A stretch of DNA of 64,000 nucleotides from Schizochytrium sp. CCTCC M209059 (GCA_000818945.1 KN805370.1:497448-561447), one strand, 5' to 3'; positions 30,572 through 41,329 are shown, counted from the stretch's first letter. Program-made: numbers and translations. Notes: a model not told the origin generated them from the letters alone.

Positions 30572-31990
30572 GCTCTGCGAGCTTACGTTTCTGAGCTGCA
30601 CCTCCTGCCTGCCTGGCTGGCTGGCCGCCTGGCTGCCTGCCTAGCTGGCGCGAGCGATGCGCGCTAGACACACGCGCTGTTATGTGCAATGCTTTGCTTT
30701 GCCTTGTCACCGCTTGAATGGCTCCTCTCGGACGTTTGGCGAGGGAACGGGTCTCCAAAAATCCGGAGCGCGAGCCACCGCGCGCAATGATGTGATTTGG
30801 CAGCACCCAGCCGGCCGGCTCGGTTTGGCTTGGTTTGGTTTGGTTTGGCGTGGTTTGGTTGGCCTCGGTTTGGCCTCGTTGTTGACTTTGAAGTTCTAGC
30901 TTTTATTTGTATTCTTTTGCTCTGCTGTGCTCTGGTGCGCTCGCTGGCTGCTGGACGGTGTGTACGCTTTCTTGCGCTTAGGTGGTCTTTCCCTTTAGTT
31001 TGATTTGGTTGTTGATTTCTTTCTCTACGCTTGCAAGTTCGAAGCTGACAGAACGAACGACTGAACGAACACCCGTCCGTCCACCCACCCAGCCACCGAG
31101 GTTCATAAGTAGTAAAAGGCCCGTCTGAAAGGTGTGCGCGCTCTCGCCACGCTCACGAAGGAAAAGAAGCTCGTTTCTTGTTGCGACGCTCGCGATAGCA
31201 TCCTACATCCAATCAACCCTTTTCACCTACCTTTGGATTAGTCGGTTACGCAGCTTTTGACGCTCGCTAGCGACGGCCCCACTGCTGGCTCGCCCGCTTC
31301 CTTGCTTGCTTACTTTCCCTTCACACCACTTGTCCTCGTTGCAATGGCGTCAAGCACGCCTCTTGCCTCAGTCTCAAACGTAACCATGCCCTCCTTCGTC
31401 TCTCCGACTCTCCCTCTTTCTGACAAAGAAAAATGGAAACCAGCTCGCCATCGTGAGCTTGCTCAGAGCGCCACATCTTGCAGAGATCCGTTGACCTGCG
31501 CAACCCCAAATCGCTCGCTGACCCGGCGGGAATCCGGGGAGTCTTCGAGCACGGCGTAGACGACCTCCCTGCTGCTGCTACTGCGCGTGCAGAAAAGGCG
31601 CGGGCGGTCCAGCGGCGGGCCGCAGAGGGTGCGCTCGCACGCGCACGCGCACACCGCGCGGTCGCAACTTTCGCGCGCAGCCCTCGTCCGGGACGGTTTG
31701 TGCACATACGTACGTACATACGTGCGCAGCTCGCCTCGCCTCGCCTCGCCTGGCATCTCATCGCCTCGCTTGCTCGGGGCGTGCAGGATGCGACCGCACG
31801 TGCTGCGCGCTTTGTCCCAGCCCAGCCCGGCACAGCCCGGCCCGGCAATCCAAGGCGGCTGCAGCACAGCTGGCAGAGGCTGCGCTGTCCTGGGCGCCCC
31901 TCCTCCGTACGCGCTCAGCCTGCGCAGACGCTCGCGGGCTCGACCAAAAAGAGCGACCAGTTCCAGCAGCCGAACAACAACAACATGAAG

Positions 31991-32021
<31 letters not shown>

Positions 32022-33416
32022 CTTTGCTCCTTTCGTGGTCTTCACAATCCGTCAACCAAGGCCGCGCCTGCTGCAGTCGCTCGCGCGCAGCGTGAACCCG
32101 CGAGGAAAGGAAAGCCGAGAGAGGCCCGTCCCTGCCCGTTCTGGGCTGCGCTGCTGCGTGCGCTCTAGGACGAAGATCCATCCATCCTCTCCTGCTCGTC
32201 GCCGCGCTCGCAGCCGTCCATTTCGGGAACTAGCGCGCGCCGCCGCAGCGTCATCGCGCCCGGCGTCGCCTCCGGAGCCGCCCTTGCCCGTCCACGCACA
32301 CGCATGCACGCACCGCACGCACGAACGCGCGGCCGCGGCCGGACGCGAGCGCAGGCGCGGCCGGGAGGAGGACCCCGCCCGTGGAGGCCGGGCGCGGCAC
32401 GCGAGGTGTGCGTGCGTGAAGCCAGAAACCGAGGCGAAGAGCAAAACACAGCAAGCAAGCTCGGGTAGCTTGGACTTCATGGACTTCATCCATCCATGCT
32501 GGGCTCGACATTATGATGCGATGTGAAGGGATGGATGAATGCCTGGGCCGTATCATACCATCCATGATGGGACGGGGTGGAGGACGAGAGCTCGGAGGGG
32601 AAGGAGGACGAGCGCGAGAAGGAGGGCGAGGACGAGGACGAGGACGAGGCCGGCAACTCGCATGCATTTCGCGTGGAGCAGAGACTGATTCTGGCTGAAT
32701 TGACTGCATGCTACCAGCTAGCACTGCAGAGCGCGCAGGACAAGCAAGACCTGCCAGATGAGGCGCCCCTGGAACTTGGAGCAGGACGGCGACCTGGCCA
32801 ACTACCAAGCAAGAAAGCAAGCAATGGCAAGCAGGCTAGAAGAAGAAGAAAAAAAAAACTGCAGTGTCTGCAGGAAAGGAAGACGGCAGCCGCCAGCCAC
32901 CAGTCGCCGCACTCGAGGGGAAAATGGAGGAGGGAAAGGAAGTTGGTATGAGGGGACGCGAGGCGCGCTGCTCTTCTATCTATCGCGACGGCGACCGCGG
33001 CTCGACCAGGCGTCGTGGTCAGCTTTATTCGACTCTATTCGACTCGACTTGACGAGGCGTGGCTTGACGTATAATATTCCACGCGACCTGGCTGATTGCT
33101 TCTTACGACACATCTTATCTTCTCTTGCCATCGGTCGTGCCCGCTCGCTGCGTGCACTGATCCGATCCCTCCCTCGCTGACTGACTGGGCTGTGCTTGTC
33201 TCCAGCATCGACACGGCTTTCCTGGCCGAGCAGTTCAGTTCGGCTGGCTTGTGAGCGAGCAGCCGCTCCGCATCGACTCAACGACTCGTCGGTCGATCGA
33301 TCGATCGATCGATTGACGGACTGGTCGATCGTTGGCTGCCGTGCGGCCCGGCGCGATCGAGCGGCAGGCAAGGCACGCTGTGCTCGCTCTCCCTGGATAC
33401 CTGCTCTGACTAACTT

Positions 33417-33446
33417 GGCATGGCATGGCATGGCATGGCATGGCAT
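33417..33446. repeat. GGCAT pentanucleotide repeat
   Basis: Six TGGCA/GGCAT units in a row, then degenerate GCATTGCAAT units to about 33480. Confidence 0.85.
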
Positions 33447-34330
33447 TGCAATGCATTGCATCGCATTGCATTATACATTGCATCGATTGTGATGACGACG
33501 ATCTCATTGCATTGTATCCGAGTCCCTGTCTTGGTTGGCTAGCTTGCTCCATCTTTGTCATCGCCGCGCCGAGGCGGAGCCGAGCAGCGCCCGACACCAC
33601 ACCACGGAGGCGCGGAGCGAGGCTTGCTTGCAGGAGGTAGTCAAGGCCGCGTCCTTTGTGGCGAGCAGCCTGCCGTGCAGTGCTCGCGAGCCTTCCACCC
33701 TGCATCATCAATCCGCCTCGCCTCGCCTCGCCTCGATTCGACCCGCCTCGACGCGCAGGTGCTCGGCGCTCGCGGCGTCAGCCCTTCGACTTTCCCGCCT
33801 CCATCGCCATCATCACCATCGACCGCGGCCCAGCCTCTCCTTGGCACGCGCGCGCAGTGCACTGCCGTGCTCTGCCCTGCCCTGCTCCGCATCGCATCGC
33901 ATCGCACCGCACATCGCATCGAGGCAAGAATGAGAATGATGTCGTCCGGCTTCCCGCTCCCGACTTCCCGCTCCCGGCTCTCCGCGGGCCCGAGCTTGGC
34001 TCCTGCGCGACCTGCTCGAGCTCGAGCCGCTGCTGCTCGTGCTCCGCGCGCGTCGCGTCGCGCGGCCTCGGGTCGCGCGTGTCTGAAGCTTCGATCGAGG
34101 CCTCCGTCGCGACGCGCCCTCGAAAGAAACAAGGAAACAAAGAAACAAGGAAAGGAAACAAGAAAAGAAAGAAAGAAAGAAAGAAACCCAGGTGGAGGAG
34201 ACCGGGATCCCCGGGCCCTCTCTCTGCCTGCTATACTTCCTTCCTCCTCCCTGCGCACCAGCAAGCAAGCAAGCAAACAAGCAAGCGAGCGAGCCGACGA
34301 AACAACTGGGGCTTCTTCCCGCCGCGCATT

Positions 34331-34380
34331 CCGCACTGTGCGGCGGCCATTCCGCACTTGCGGCGCGCGGCCGCAAGTGG
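34331..34380. promoter_or_regulatory. Palindromic CCGCAC / CACTTGCGG elements upstream of GSIII
   Basis: CCGCACTGTGCGG (34331-34343) is a perfect 6-bp palindrome with one central base. CACTTGCGG (34355-34363) and CCGCAAGTG (34371-34379) form a perfect 9-bp inverted repeat with a 7-base spacer. They lie about 340 bp before the GSIII ATG. The TTCCGCACTTG string also occurs upstream of the second CK1 gene. A role in transcription is inference. Confidence 0.35.
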
Positions 34381-34715
34381 CCTAAACGCGCGGCTTCCCA
34401 GGCCCCTTCCTCCTCCTCCTGCTCCTTCCTTCCTTCCTCCTCCCCCGCCCTCCTTCCCAAAGAGCAAAACACAGCGCAGAGGGGCGGCGCGGCGTGCAAA
34501 CATCTCGTGGACGCGGCAGACGCGGCGTTGAGGCTTCCTTCCGGACGAGGAGCGGCGGCGGCGCCCGGGAGAGACGCGGCAGACGCGGCAGGACAAGAGG
34601 CAGAACCGCAACGCGCCCTGGTTGCTGACCTTGCTGCAGAACGAGTGGCAGGCAGGCAGGCAGGCAGGGAAGCAGAACAGACACCAAGAAAGAAGAGCGA
34701 GCGAGCGGCGGCGCG

Positions 34716-36887
34716 ATGATGCGCAGCACCAAGACCACGCAGGCGCTCCTGCGCACTGTGCGCCAGGCGCAGGCGACCAAGCCGGCGTGGCAGAAGATCG
34801 GCCTCCGCGGCCTCGCGTCCAAGGCCGCCGAGGAGGAGGCCCGCCGCGGCTCCCTCGTCTTCGATGTCGAAAAGTCCGCTGTTGCCGACGAGTGGCGCCA
34901 GAGCCTCGAGGAGTGGAGGCCCATGAGCAAGGAGGCCCAGAACAAGCTGGCCGAGGAACTCGTCGCCTTTGCTGACAAGCACGGCGCCTCGTACTACGCC
35001 CACTGGGCCAGCCCCGTGCGTGGCCCTATCAGCCTGACCAAGCACCAGACCTTTATGGACTACGAGTTCGACGGTGCCGACCGTCGCCTCGTGCGCGGCC
35101 TCTCCGGCTCCAAGGTCTTTGCCAGCGAGGCCGACGGATCCTCGTTCCCCAACGGCGGCCTCCGCCAGACGCACTCGGCCGCCGCCTACCTCACCTGGGA
35201 TCGCACCAGCCCTCCCTTCATCCGCGGCGAGACCCTCTTCCTCCCCAGCGGCTTTGTCTCGTGGAAGGGCGATGCCCTCGATGAGAAGACCCCGCTCCTG
35301 CGCTCCGTCGATGCCATCGACCGCGCCGGCGGCCACCTCCTGCGCCAGCTCGGCGAGACCGAGGCCACCGGCGTTCTCGCCAACCTCGGCTGCGAGCAAG
35401 AGTTCTTCCTCATGGACCGCGAGCACTACCTGCAGCGCCCTGATCTCATGGCCTGCGGCCGCACGCTTCTCGGCGCCTCGCCCGCGCGTGGCCAGCAGAC
35501 TGACCTCAACTACTTTGCCCCTCTCCCCGCTCGCGTCGCCGAGGTCCTCGACATCGCCGAGAAGGAGATGCAAAAGGTTGGCGTCACCAACACCGTCTAC
35601 CACAGCGAGGTGGCCCCCGGCCAGTTCGAGTTCGCTCCTCTCTTCACCTCCCTCAGCATCTCCGCCGACAACAACGTCGTCGCCATGGAGATCCTCAAGG
35701 AGGCCGCCGAGTCCAAGGGCCTCGTCGCTCTCTTCCACGAGAAGCCCTTTGCCGGCGTCAACGGCTCGGGCAAGCACAGCAACTGGAGTCTCATTGAGCG
35801 CAGCACCGGCCGTCAGCTCTTTGTCCCTGGTGAGTCCCCGGAGGAGCAGCGCACCTTCATTGCCCTCATGGCATGCATGGTCCGCGCCGTCCACCTGCAC
35901 GGCGACCTGATCCGCACCTCGGTCGGATCCGCCGGCAACGACCACCGCCTCGGCGCCCAGGAGGCCCCTCCCGCCATTCTTAGCCTCGATGTCGGCGAGA
36001 CCCTCGCCGAGCACCTCCAGCGCATCATCGACGACCCGTCGGCCACCATTGAGGGCTTCGCGCTCGAGAAGAAGGAGATCGGCTTCAACACGCGCTCTCT
36101 TCAGCCCGTGCGCGGCGCTGGCGAGGACCGCAACCGCACGGCCCCGTTCCCCTTTTGCGGCAACCGCTTCGAGTTCCGCGCTGTGGGCTCCAACCAGCAT
36201 GCTGGCTTCCCCATGACCTGCGTGCAGGCTGCTTTTGCCGAGTCCATGATGGTCATGGCCGACCAGCTCGCCGTGGGCACCCCTCTCGAGACTGTGGTGC
36301 GCCACTTCCTCGTTCAGCACGGCAACGCCATCTTCACCGGCAACGGCTACTCTTCCGAGTGGCAGGAGGAGGAGGCCCCGCGCCGCGGCCTTCCCAACCT
36401 CCAAACCACCGTTGATGCCCTCGAGACACTCGCCAGCGAGAAGAACGTCAGGCTCTTTTCCAAGGTCGGTGTCTTCACCCCGGATGAGGTTCATGCCCGC
36501 CAGGAGCTCTACTTTGAGCGCTACGTTGAGGACATTATGATTGAGGCCAACTGCCTGCTCGACATGCTCGAGAAGGGCGCCCTTCCGGCCTGCGCTCAGG
36601 ACCTCCAGACCTACAGCTACGCCAGCGGTCTCCAGGGCAACCGTGCCTCGATTTACTCGCACCTCCGCCAGGCCGTCGATGACCTCGCTGCCGGTATCCT
36701 CGCCATGCCTCGCGACGCTGAGATCGGTGTCCAGGCCCGCTACGCCGTCGATACCATCAAGCCGCTCATGATTGCCGCCCGCGAGCTCTCTGACCAGTCG
36801 GAGCGCCTCATCGCCGATGGTCTCTGGCCCTACCCCTCGTACCAGGAGATGCTCTTTGATGTGAACTCCATGCCTAGGTCTGCCTAA
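34716..36887 (+). CDS. GSIII: Glutamine synthetase type III with mitochondrial-type leader
   Basis: The 723-residue protein is of type III length and pattern, about twice the size of GSII. Signatures include YLTWDRTSPPFIR, GCEQEFFLMD with metal-binding acidic residues, NGSGKHSNWS (near 349) and NRFEFRAVGSNQH. It makes glutamine from glutamate, ammonia and ATP, probably as a dodecamer. Residues 1-36 (MMRSTKTTQALLRTVRQAQ, then GLRGLASKAA) form an Arg-rich leader without acidic residues, so import into the mitochondrion is likely. GSIII occurs in bacteria and in several algal and protist lineages. Codon use is strongly GC3-biased, as expected for a highly expressed gene. The long open frame on the opposite strand is a shadow of this bias. 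Confidence 0.95.
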   Translation: MMRSTKTTQALLRTVRQAQATKPAWQKIGLRGLASKAAEEEARRGSLVFDVEKSAVADEWRQSLEEWRPMSKEAQNKLAEELVAFADKHGASYYAHWASPVRGPISLTKHQTFMDYEFDGADRRLVRGLSGSKVFASEADGSSFPNGGLRQTHSAAAYLTWDRTSPPFIRGETLFLPSGFVSWKGDALDEKTPLLRSVDAIDRAGGHLLRQLGETEATGVLANLGCEQEFFLMDREHYLQRPDLMACGRTLLGASPARGQQTDLNYFAPLPARVAEVLDIAEKEMQKVGVTNTVYHSEVAPGQFEFAPLFTSLSISADNNVVAMEILKEAAESKGLVALFHEKPFAGVNGSGKHSNWSLIERSTGRQLFVPGESPEEQRTFIALMACMVRAVHLHGDLIRTSVGSAGNDHRLGAQEAPPAILSLDVGETLAEHLQRIIDDPSATIEGFALEKKEIGFNTRSLQPVRGAGEDRNRTAPFPFCGNRFEFRAVGSNQHAGFPMTCVQAAFAESMMVMADQLAVGTPLETVVRHFLVQHGNAIFTGNGYSSEWQEEEAPRRGLPNLQTTVDALETLASEKNVRLFSKVGVFTPDEVHARQELYFERYVEDIMIEANCLLDMLEKGALPACAQDLQTYSYASGLQGNRASIYSHLRQAVDDLAAGILAMPRDAEIGVQARYAVDTIKPLMIAARELSDQSERLIADGLWPYPSYQEMLFDVNSMPRSA

Positions 36888-38078
36888 GTATTCAGAGTCA
36901 CGGCGGAGGCGCGTGAACTCTGTGTGTATCTTGACTTGCAGCGTGGTCCGGTCTAAAGAAGAAAAAGGAGTAGAAGAAATGAGCGACTTTATACGAGGTG
37001 GCGAGTTTTGCAGCCTCGATTCCGCTCCCTTTGCCTTTTTCTCGATTTCTCTCTGTCAAGCAGAGATAAAACTGCTAGATCATAGTTTTTTTGACACAAA
37101 CTGCAAAAAATGAAGAATCCGAAATTGCTCTATTACAAACCGAATTGTCTTTTGACCAATGCTTCTCGCAGAATCAAAAGGGCCAGTCGATGCTTTGAAG
37201 CAGGGTTTTGCGTTTCGCGGCACGAATCATGCTACACAAAAGTTTTTGCTTTCGAATTTTGAACCATCCGATTCAGTTTCTGGCTCGACTCGTTTTCCGA
37301 ATACGGTTTATGTACTCTGCAACGCATACCTAGAAAGCAAGATGGTTCTGACAGCGTCCTGAGTGCATTGTCGTTTCCAGAATAAAATCTTCCCTTCCGA
37401 ATGCAGCATCGTACTCTTCTACGCATAGAAAGTAAGCAGTATGGCCTTGACAGCGTCCTGCTTTGCTTCATATGTTTCTGAAATAAATAAGAAATCTTCA
37501 AGGGAAAGGTTTGAGCACATACACTCCAGCCCCTCCCCTCCCTTCCGCCCCTTTTTATAAAGTTTGTGCCAACTTTGCATTGTTTCAAGTGCCAACTTTG
37601 CATTGTTTCAAGTGCCAAGCAGCTGAAGGATTATTCTTCGTCTCAATTGCCAAGCCACTGAAAGACACGGCAAGAGCAATTATTTCTGACAGTGAAAATC
37701 AATCCCTCTGTCCGCAAATTGTGGTTTGCGGCAAGTGAAAAAACAAAAATCAAAAGAAGAAGAAAATGTGATTATTCATTTTCGAAGGAAGAAGCTCGAG
37801 AGTCAGAGCGAGCGAGAACGTCTTTCCTTCCGTCTTGCAGGTCTTGACCTCCGGTTCCATAATCATCCGGACTAACTGTAAAGATAGATTGCGAGCTCGA
37901 CAGGACATCTTCGCTGCAAAACTAGCCAGTCTTGGCTATGAAGGCTACCCGACTCCCCGAGTGTACAGACGGAAGATGCACGAGTCACGAGCTCGAGCGC
38001 AAGCAACTACGTGGCAGTCCAAATCCAGGTCGAATCTCCAGTCACGTGGTCTCTTTCGTTCGTTGGGGAGAGTTTTTC
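36888..38078. other. Spacer between GSIII and RBX1 3' ends
   Basis: An AT-richer region of 1.2 kb. It holds degenerate direct repeats (37300-37500) and a perfect 23-bp pair at 37567-37612. A frame at 37838-38143 plus follows a strong pyrimidine tract ending in AG near 37840 and reads like protein at first (ARQDIFAAKLASLGYEG) but has no partner exon I can find. Confidence 0.45.
37300..37612. repeat. Degenerate direct repeats downstream of GSIII
   Basis: A unit containing CTACGCAT...AGAAAG and TGACAGCGTCCTG, ending with AATAAA-like text, occurs near 37312-37390 and again near 37415-37500. Further on, TGCCAACTTTGCATTG is repeated exactly at 23-base spacing (37567 and 37590). Confidence 0.65.
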
Positions 38079-38721
38079 TTAACGACCGTATTTCTGAAAC
38101 TCCCACTCCTTGTTGTCGAGGGGGCACACTTGCCTGGTCTTGAGCCACCGTGAGATGCAGTGGAAATGAAATGCATGGTTACAAAGACCCCAGCTGCGTT
38201 GGCGCAAAAAACAAAGTCAAGCAACGTCAGTATCTTTTTTCTGAGGAGAAGAAAAAACTACTACATCTATCGCTCCGAGACGCGCGACCCGTCATGAACT
38301 TACGCAACGTTACATTCTTCGCTTGAGGCGCTCGACTGGTTAGCTTGGCACTCGATGCACAGATCCATGATATGGTTCCGGCAAATAGCGCAATTGTCGA
38401 CCTGGATATCTGTATAAAATCCAAAGGAGAATGAGAGTGGATTTGAAAAAAACGGGAATGCAAACAAAATCATCGGGTCAGTCATCAATCTTAGTTTTCC
38501 AAAGCGCACGAGGGAGAGTCAGGGCGAGTGGAACCACCTCGCCCTCCCTCACTCGCAAGTAAGAGGCACGTACCCCAGGCCCAGAGGGCGACGGCGTTCC
38601 AGCGCTTGATCTCGAAGCGAGTCTTTGCGTCTGCGGCGCCTTCCTTTGCCGCGCCGTCGACCACCGCGGGTGCGGAGTCCTCTGCAGGCACGTCCGCGCC
38701 CCCCTTGGCGTCCACCTCCAT
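38079..38721 (-). CDS. RBX1: RBX1/ROC1 RING-H2 subunit of cullin ubiquitin ligases, three exons
   Basis: The gene is spliced: exon 1 is 38721-38574, exon 2 is 38409-38304 and exon 3 is 38193-38079. Introns are 164 and 110 nt with donors GTACGT and GTAAGT and acceptors ACAG and GCAG, splitting codons for Asp and Ala. The joined frame gives 122 residues. After an acidic Ala-rich start, exon 1 ends in RFEIKRWNAVALWAW, the cullin-binding strand. Exon 2 carries DNCAICRNHIMDLCIECQA and exon 3 carries NHAFHFHC, RWLKTRQVCPLD and the end WEFQKYGR. All RING-H2 zinc ligands are present. RBX1 recruits E2 enzymes to cullins. Length and sequence are near identical in the core to animal RBX1. No single open frame shows the gene. 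Confidence 0.95.
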
Positions 38722-40067
38722 TGTGCTCTTCTCCTCCTCCTTCTCCTCCCTCGTCGGAGACCGGCCTCGAGAGCGAGCTCGCGAGCTTGGATCGACGAGT
38801 TGACGCGTCAAACGGCCGCTCTCTCGCTCGCTCGCTGCGTCGCAGCGGAGCCGCGCAGGCGGGCGCGGGCGCCGGGGGATGGAGCGTCTGCGGGCGCTCC
38901 GGCCGCGCGTGCGCGATCTCGCCTCCTCCTACGCGTGCGTGCGGTCGGGCGCGCCGGCGAGCGGCGAGCACTTGGGCTTCTACTCGCCTTCTTCTTCTTC
39001 TTCTTCTTCTCTTTTTTTATTTCAATCATTCTTCTTCACTCTCGAGTCTCGCCCGACAGATGAGCGGCACCTTTGTGCCACTCCGGCGCCGCGTTCTCCT
39101 CCCTTTGTGCCGCCCTAGCCCCCTCCCCGTATCTTGCGATGCGCGGTACCTCGCGCGAACCTTCGCAGAACGTATTCGGATTCTGTGCGGCACCGTCGCG
39201 GAACCCTCGATGGCTGGCTGTTTTGGGGGGGCTTTTTTTGTTCTTGTTGGTTTTGGTTTTTTCCATGGCGGACCGCTACAGTGAATGCGCTGCGCTGCAA
39301 GTGGAGTGCACACCCAATAGTTGACTTGTCGAGGCCTCCGCGCTGTGCCTGCCTGCGGCGGCGACGTTCAGCGATCTTGCTTGCCTAGCAGCTAGCAGCT
39401 AGCTAGCTAACTCCTAGTAGGCAGGCAGACAGGCAGCAGTGGTGGCTGGCTGGCTTTGTTTCCACGGCGTCAAGACAAAAGGCTCGGCCGTATCTTGACC
39501 TCGGCTCCGACTTGGCCTCGGCTCGCCAAAAAGCCCGCAACGTGGTGGGCCAGTCACAGTCCTAAGAAAAGGCCCTGTCGCTGTCGCTGTCGCAGTCGCA
39601 GTCGGTCCATGGTGCCGGCTTCACTGGTGATTGATCCTAGCTAGGTATACGTAGTACTTGCTGGTGTCGCTGGCTGATTGATGCGCATAGTGGACGGCCT
39701 GCTGCTGCCCGTCTGTCTTCCGCGAGAGGGGGAGATGGGGCCCACAAGTGGAGAATGGCGGAATAAGGCACTTGCAACGGGGGGTGTTCGACTTGGGCGC
39801 GACGCGGATAAACACGGCGGATCGGGGACGGCAGCGGCGGCTGCCAATCCCTCTTCGACGACGTGGTCGAGCGCCCCCGCGCGCACGTCGCACCGCACCG
39901 CACCGCACGCACGAGCGCACGCACGCACGCACGCACGCACGCACCGCCGCCAGCCGCTCCGCTCGCACAAGCGCCTGCGACAGCGCGCCGCCGCGCGCGC
40001 GCGCACCTGCACGGAGCCAGGTGCACGGATTGAGCGAACAGGCGGGCGAGTAAGGGCAACAAAGGAG

Positions 40068-40120
<53 letters not shown>

Positions 40121-40207
40121 GAGGAGTAGCAGGAAGGGCCTCGAGCCCACCCAGCAGGGAGAACGGAGTCCTCTCCCGCCGCAACGGACGCGAGCAGGGA
40201 AGCTGAG
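38722..40207. other. Divergent spacer between RBX1 and CK1 gene A
   Basis: This 1.5-kb region holds two promoters. Features are a TTC repeat (38985-39015), TAGC repeats (39388-39412), a GCTGTC/GCAGTC run (39570-39605), CACG repeats (39920-39945) and a CAG tract (40071-40119). Short ATG frames (for example 39036-39266 minus, 76 aa) show no family. No gene is called. Confidence 0.45.
40071..40119. repeat. CAG/AGC trinucleotide tract in the CK1-A leader
   Basis: About 16 uninterrupted AGC units end 88 bases before the CK1-A ATG, so they are probably in the 5' UTR. Confidence 0.9.
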
Positions 40208-41329
40208 ATGGAGCGTCGCGTCGGCAAGAAGTACCGCCTCGGCCGCAAGATCGGCAGCGGATCCTTTGGTGATGTCTACCTCGGCACCGATGTCACCACC
40301 GGCGAGGATGTAGCCATCAAGCTTGAGCGCATCCGGACCAAGCACCCCCAGCTGCTCTACGAGAGCAAGCTTTACCGCGTTCTCCAGGGAGGCATCGGCA
40401 TTCCCTACATGCGCTGGTTTGGCGTCGAGACCCACTACAACGTCCTGGTCATGGACCTTCTCGGCCCCAGTCTTGAGGATCTCTTTAACGCCTGCGGTCG
40501 CACCTTTACGCCGCTCTGCGTCATGATGATCGGCGAGCAGCTTGTCAGCCGCATCGAGTACATGCATGCCAAGCACTTTATCCACCGCGATATCAAGCCC
40601 GATAACTTTCTCGTCGGCCGCGGACGCCGCGCCAACCTTCTCTACATCATTGACTTTGGTCTCTCCAAACGCTTCCGCCACCCGAAGACCAGGCAGCACA
40701 TGCCGTACCGCGAGGGCAAGAACCTCACGGGCACCCCGCGTTACGCTTCGATCAACAACCATTTGGGTGTCGAGCAGAGCCGGCGCGACGACATGGAATC
40801 GATCGGCTACGTGCTCGTGTACTTTGCGCGCGGGTCTCTGCCGTGGCAGGGTCTCAAGGCGAACACGAAGAAGCAAAAGTATCAGAAGATCATGGACAAG
40901 AAGATGTCGGTCTCGATCGGTTCGCTTTGCAAGGGTCTCCCCGAGGAGCTCCGCAAGTACCTGGACTACTGCAGGTCTCTTCGCTTCGAGGACAAGCCCA
41001 ACTACCCATACCTGCGCGCGCTGTTCAAGGACGCGATCGATTCGGGCAAGTATGGCGACCCGATGAAGGGTTTCGACTGGATGAGTATGAGCCGCGGAGG
41101 ATCCGCCACGGGAGGCTCTGCTTCCGAATCTCGGCAGGAGTCCGGCCGCAACAACGGCGCCGAGGGCGTGCCTGCTGCCGCCGCTGCGCCGGGTGCCGGC
41201 AACGAGGTCTCGATGGGCGCCGCGGGTGAGGCGGCTGCTACGGGTGCCCCGCGTCAGTACGCCGACATGGAAATGGAGGGAACCCCCCGCGCAGACGCCT
41301 CGCACAGCGCGGATCCGCGTCTTCCCTAA
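40208..41329 (+). CDS. CK1: Casein kinase 1, tandem copy A
   Basis: The 373-residue protein is a standard CK1. It has GSGSFGDVYLG, the catalytic lysine in VAIKLE, HRDIKPDNFL (near 126), DFGLSKRF (a CK1-type variant of DFG), and the CK1-specific replacement of APE by the SIN sequence in RYASINNHLG, followed by EQSRRDDMES. CK1 enzymes are monomeric, constitutively active and prefer primed or acidic sites. The tail after about residue 295 is Gly/Ser/Ala-rich and the most variable part. The protein is 4 residues shorter than copy B. Subdomain V reads LVMDLLGPS. The ATG directly follows the leader with the CAG tract. Confidence 0.95.
   Translation: MERRVGKKYRLGRKIGSGSFGDVYLGTDVTTGEDVAIKLERIRTKHPQLLYESKLYRVLQGGIGIPYMRWFGVETHYNVLVMDLLGPSLEDLFNACGRTFTPLCVMMIGEQLVSRIEYMHAKHFIHRDIKPDNFLVGRGRRANLLYIIDFGLSKRFRHPKTRQHMPYREGKNLTGTPRYASINNHLGVEQSRRDDMESIGYVLVYFARGSLPWQGLKANTKKQKYQKIMDKKMSVSIGSLCKGLPEELRKYLDYCRSLRFEDKPNYPYLRALFKDAIDSGKYGDPMKGFDWMSMSRGGSATGGSASESRQESGRNNGAEGVPAAAAAPGAGNEVSMGAAGEAAATGAPRQYADMEMEGTPRADASHSADPRLP

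Larger units (their letters stand above)
30572..34715. other. Gene-poor 4.1-kb divergent spacer (CaMK minus, GSIII plus)
   Basis: No gene is supported. An unassigned frame at 31455-32095 begins like real protein (SVDLRNPKSLADPAG, EHGVDD) after an AG at 31480-31483 but has no ATG and drifts into repeats. A minus-strand frame at 32052-32489 starts with a signal-peptide-like MKSMKSKLPELACC stretch, then becomes Arg/Ala-rich filler. Simple arrays: TTGGTTTGG (30830-30870), AAG (31987-32020), GATC (33297-33314), GGCAT (33417-33446), CCTCG (33715-33733) and GAAA (34165-34183). Inverted repeats near 34331-34380 precede GSIII. Confidence 0.45.

Noticed and set aside
31455..32095. Possible spliced gene in the 30.6-34.7 kb spacer
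   Set aside because: A protein-like beginning after an AG, but no ATG, no partner exon, and it turns into repeat-coded Arg/Ala and poly-Lys.
32052..32489. Secreted small protein on minus strand
   Set aside because: The first 30 residues resemble a signal peptide, but the rest is GC-driven Arg/Ala sequence; chance is likely.
33813..36662. 949-codon minus-strand frame opposite GSIII
   Set aside because: It is a shadow of codon bias; the sequence is Glu/Gly/Ala-rich without family features.
37838..38143. Exon-like frame after a strong pyrimidine tract
   Set aside because: No upstream exon with a matching donor was found and the frame overlaps the RBX1 3' exon on the other strand.
38300..38509. 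Stand-alone 69-residue RING protein
   Set aside because: It starts at GTG in an intron and ends at the GTAAGT donor; it is only exon 2 of RBX1.
39641..41305. 554-codon minus frame opposite CK1-A, and its like opposite CK1-B
   Set aside because: Both are shadows; they run through the CAG tract as poly-Leu.
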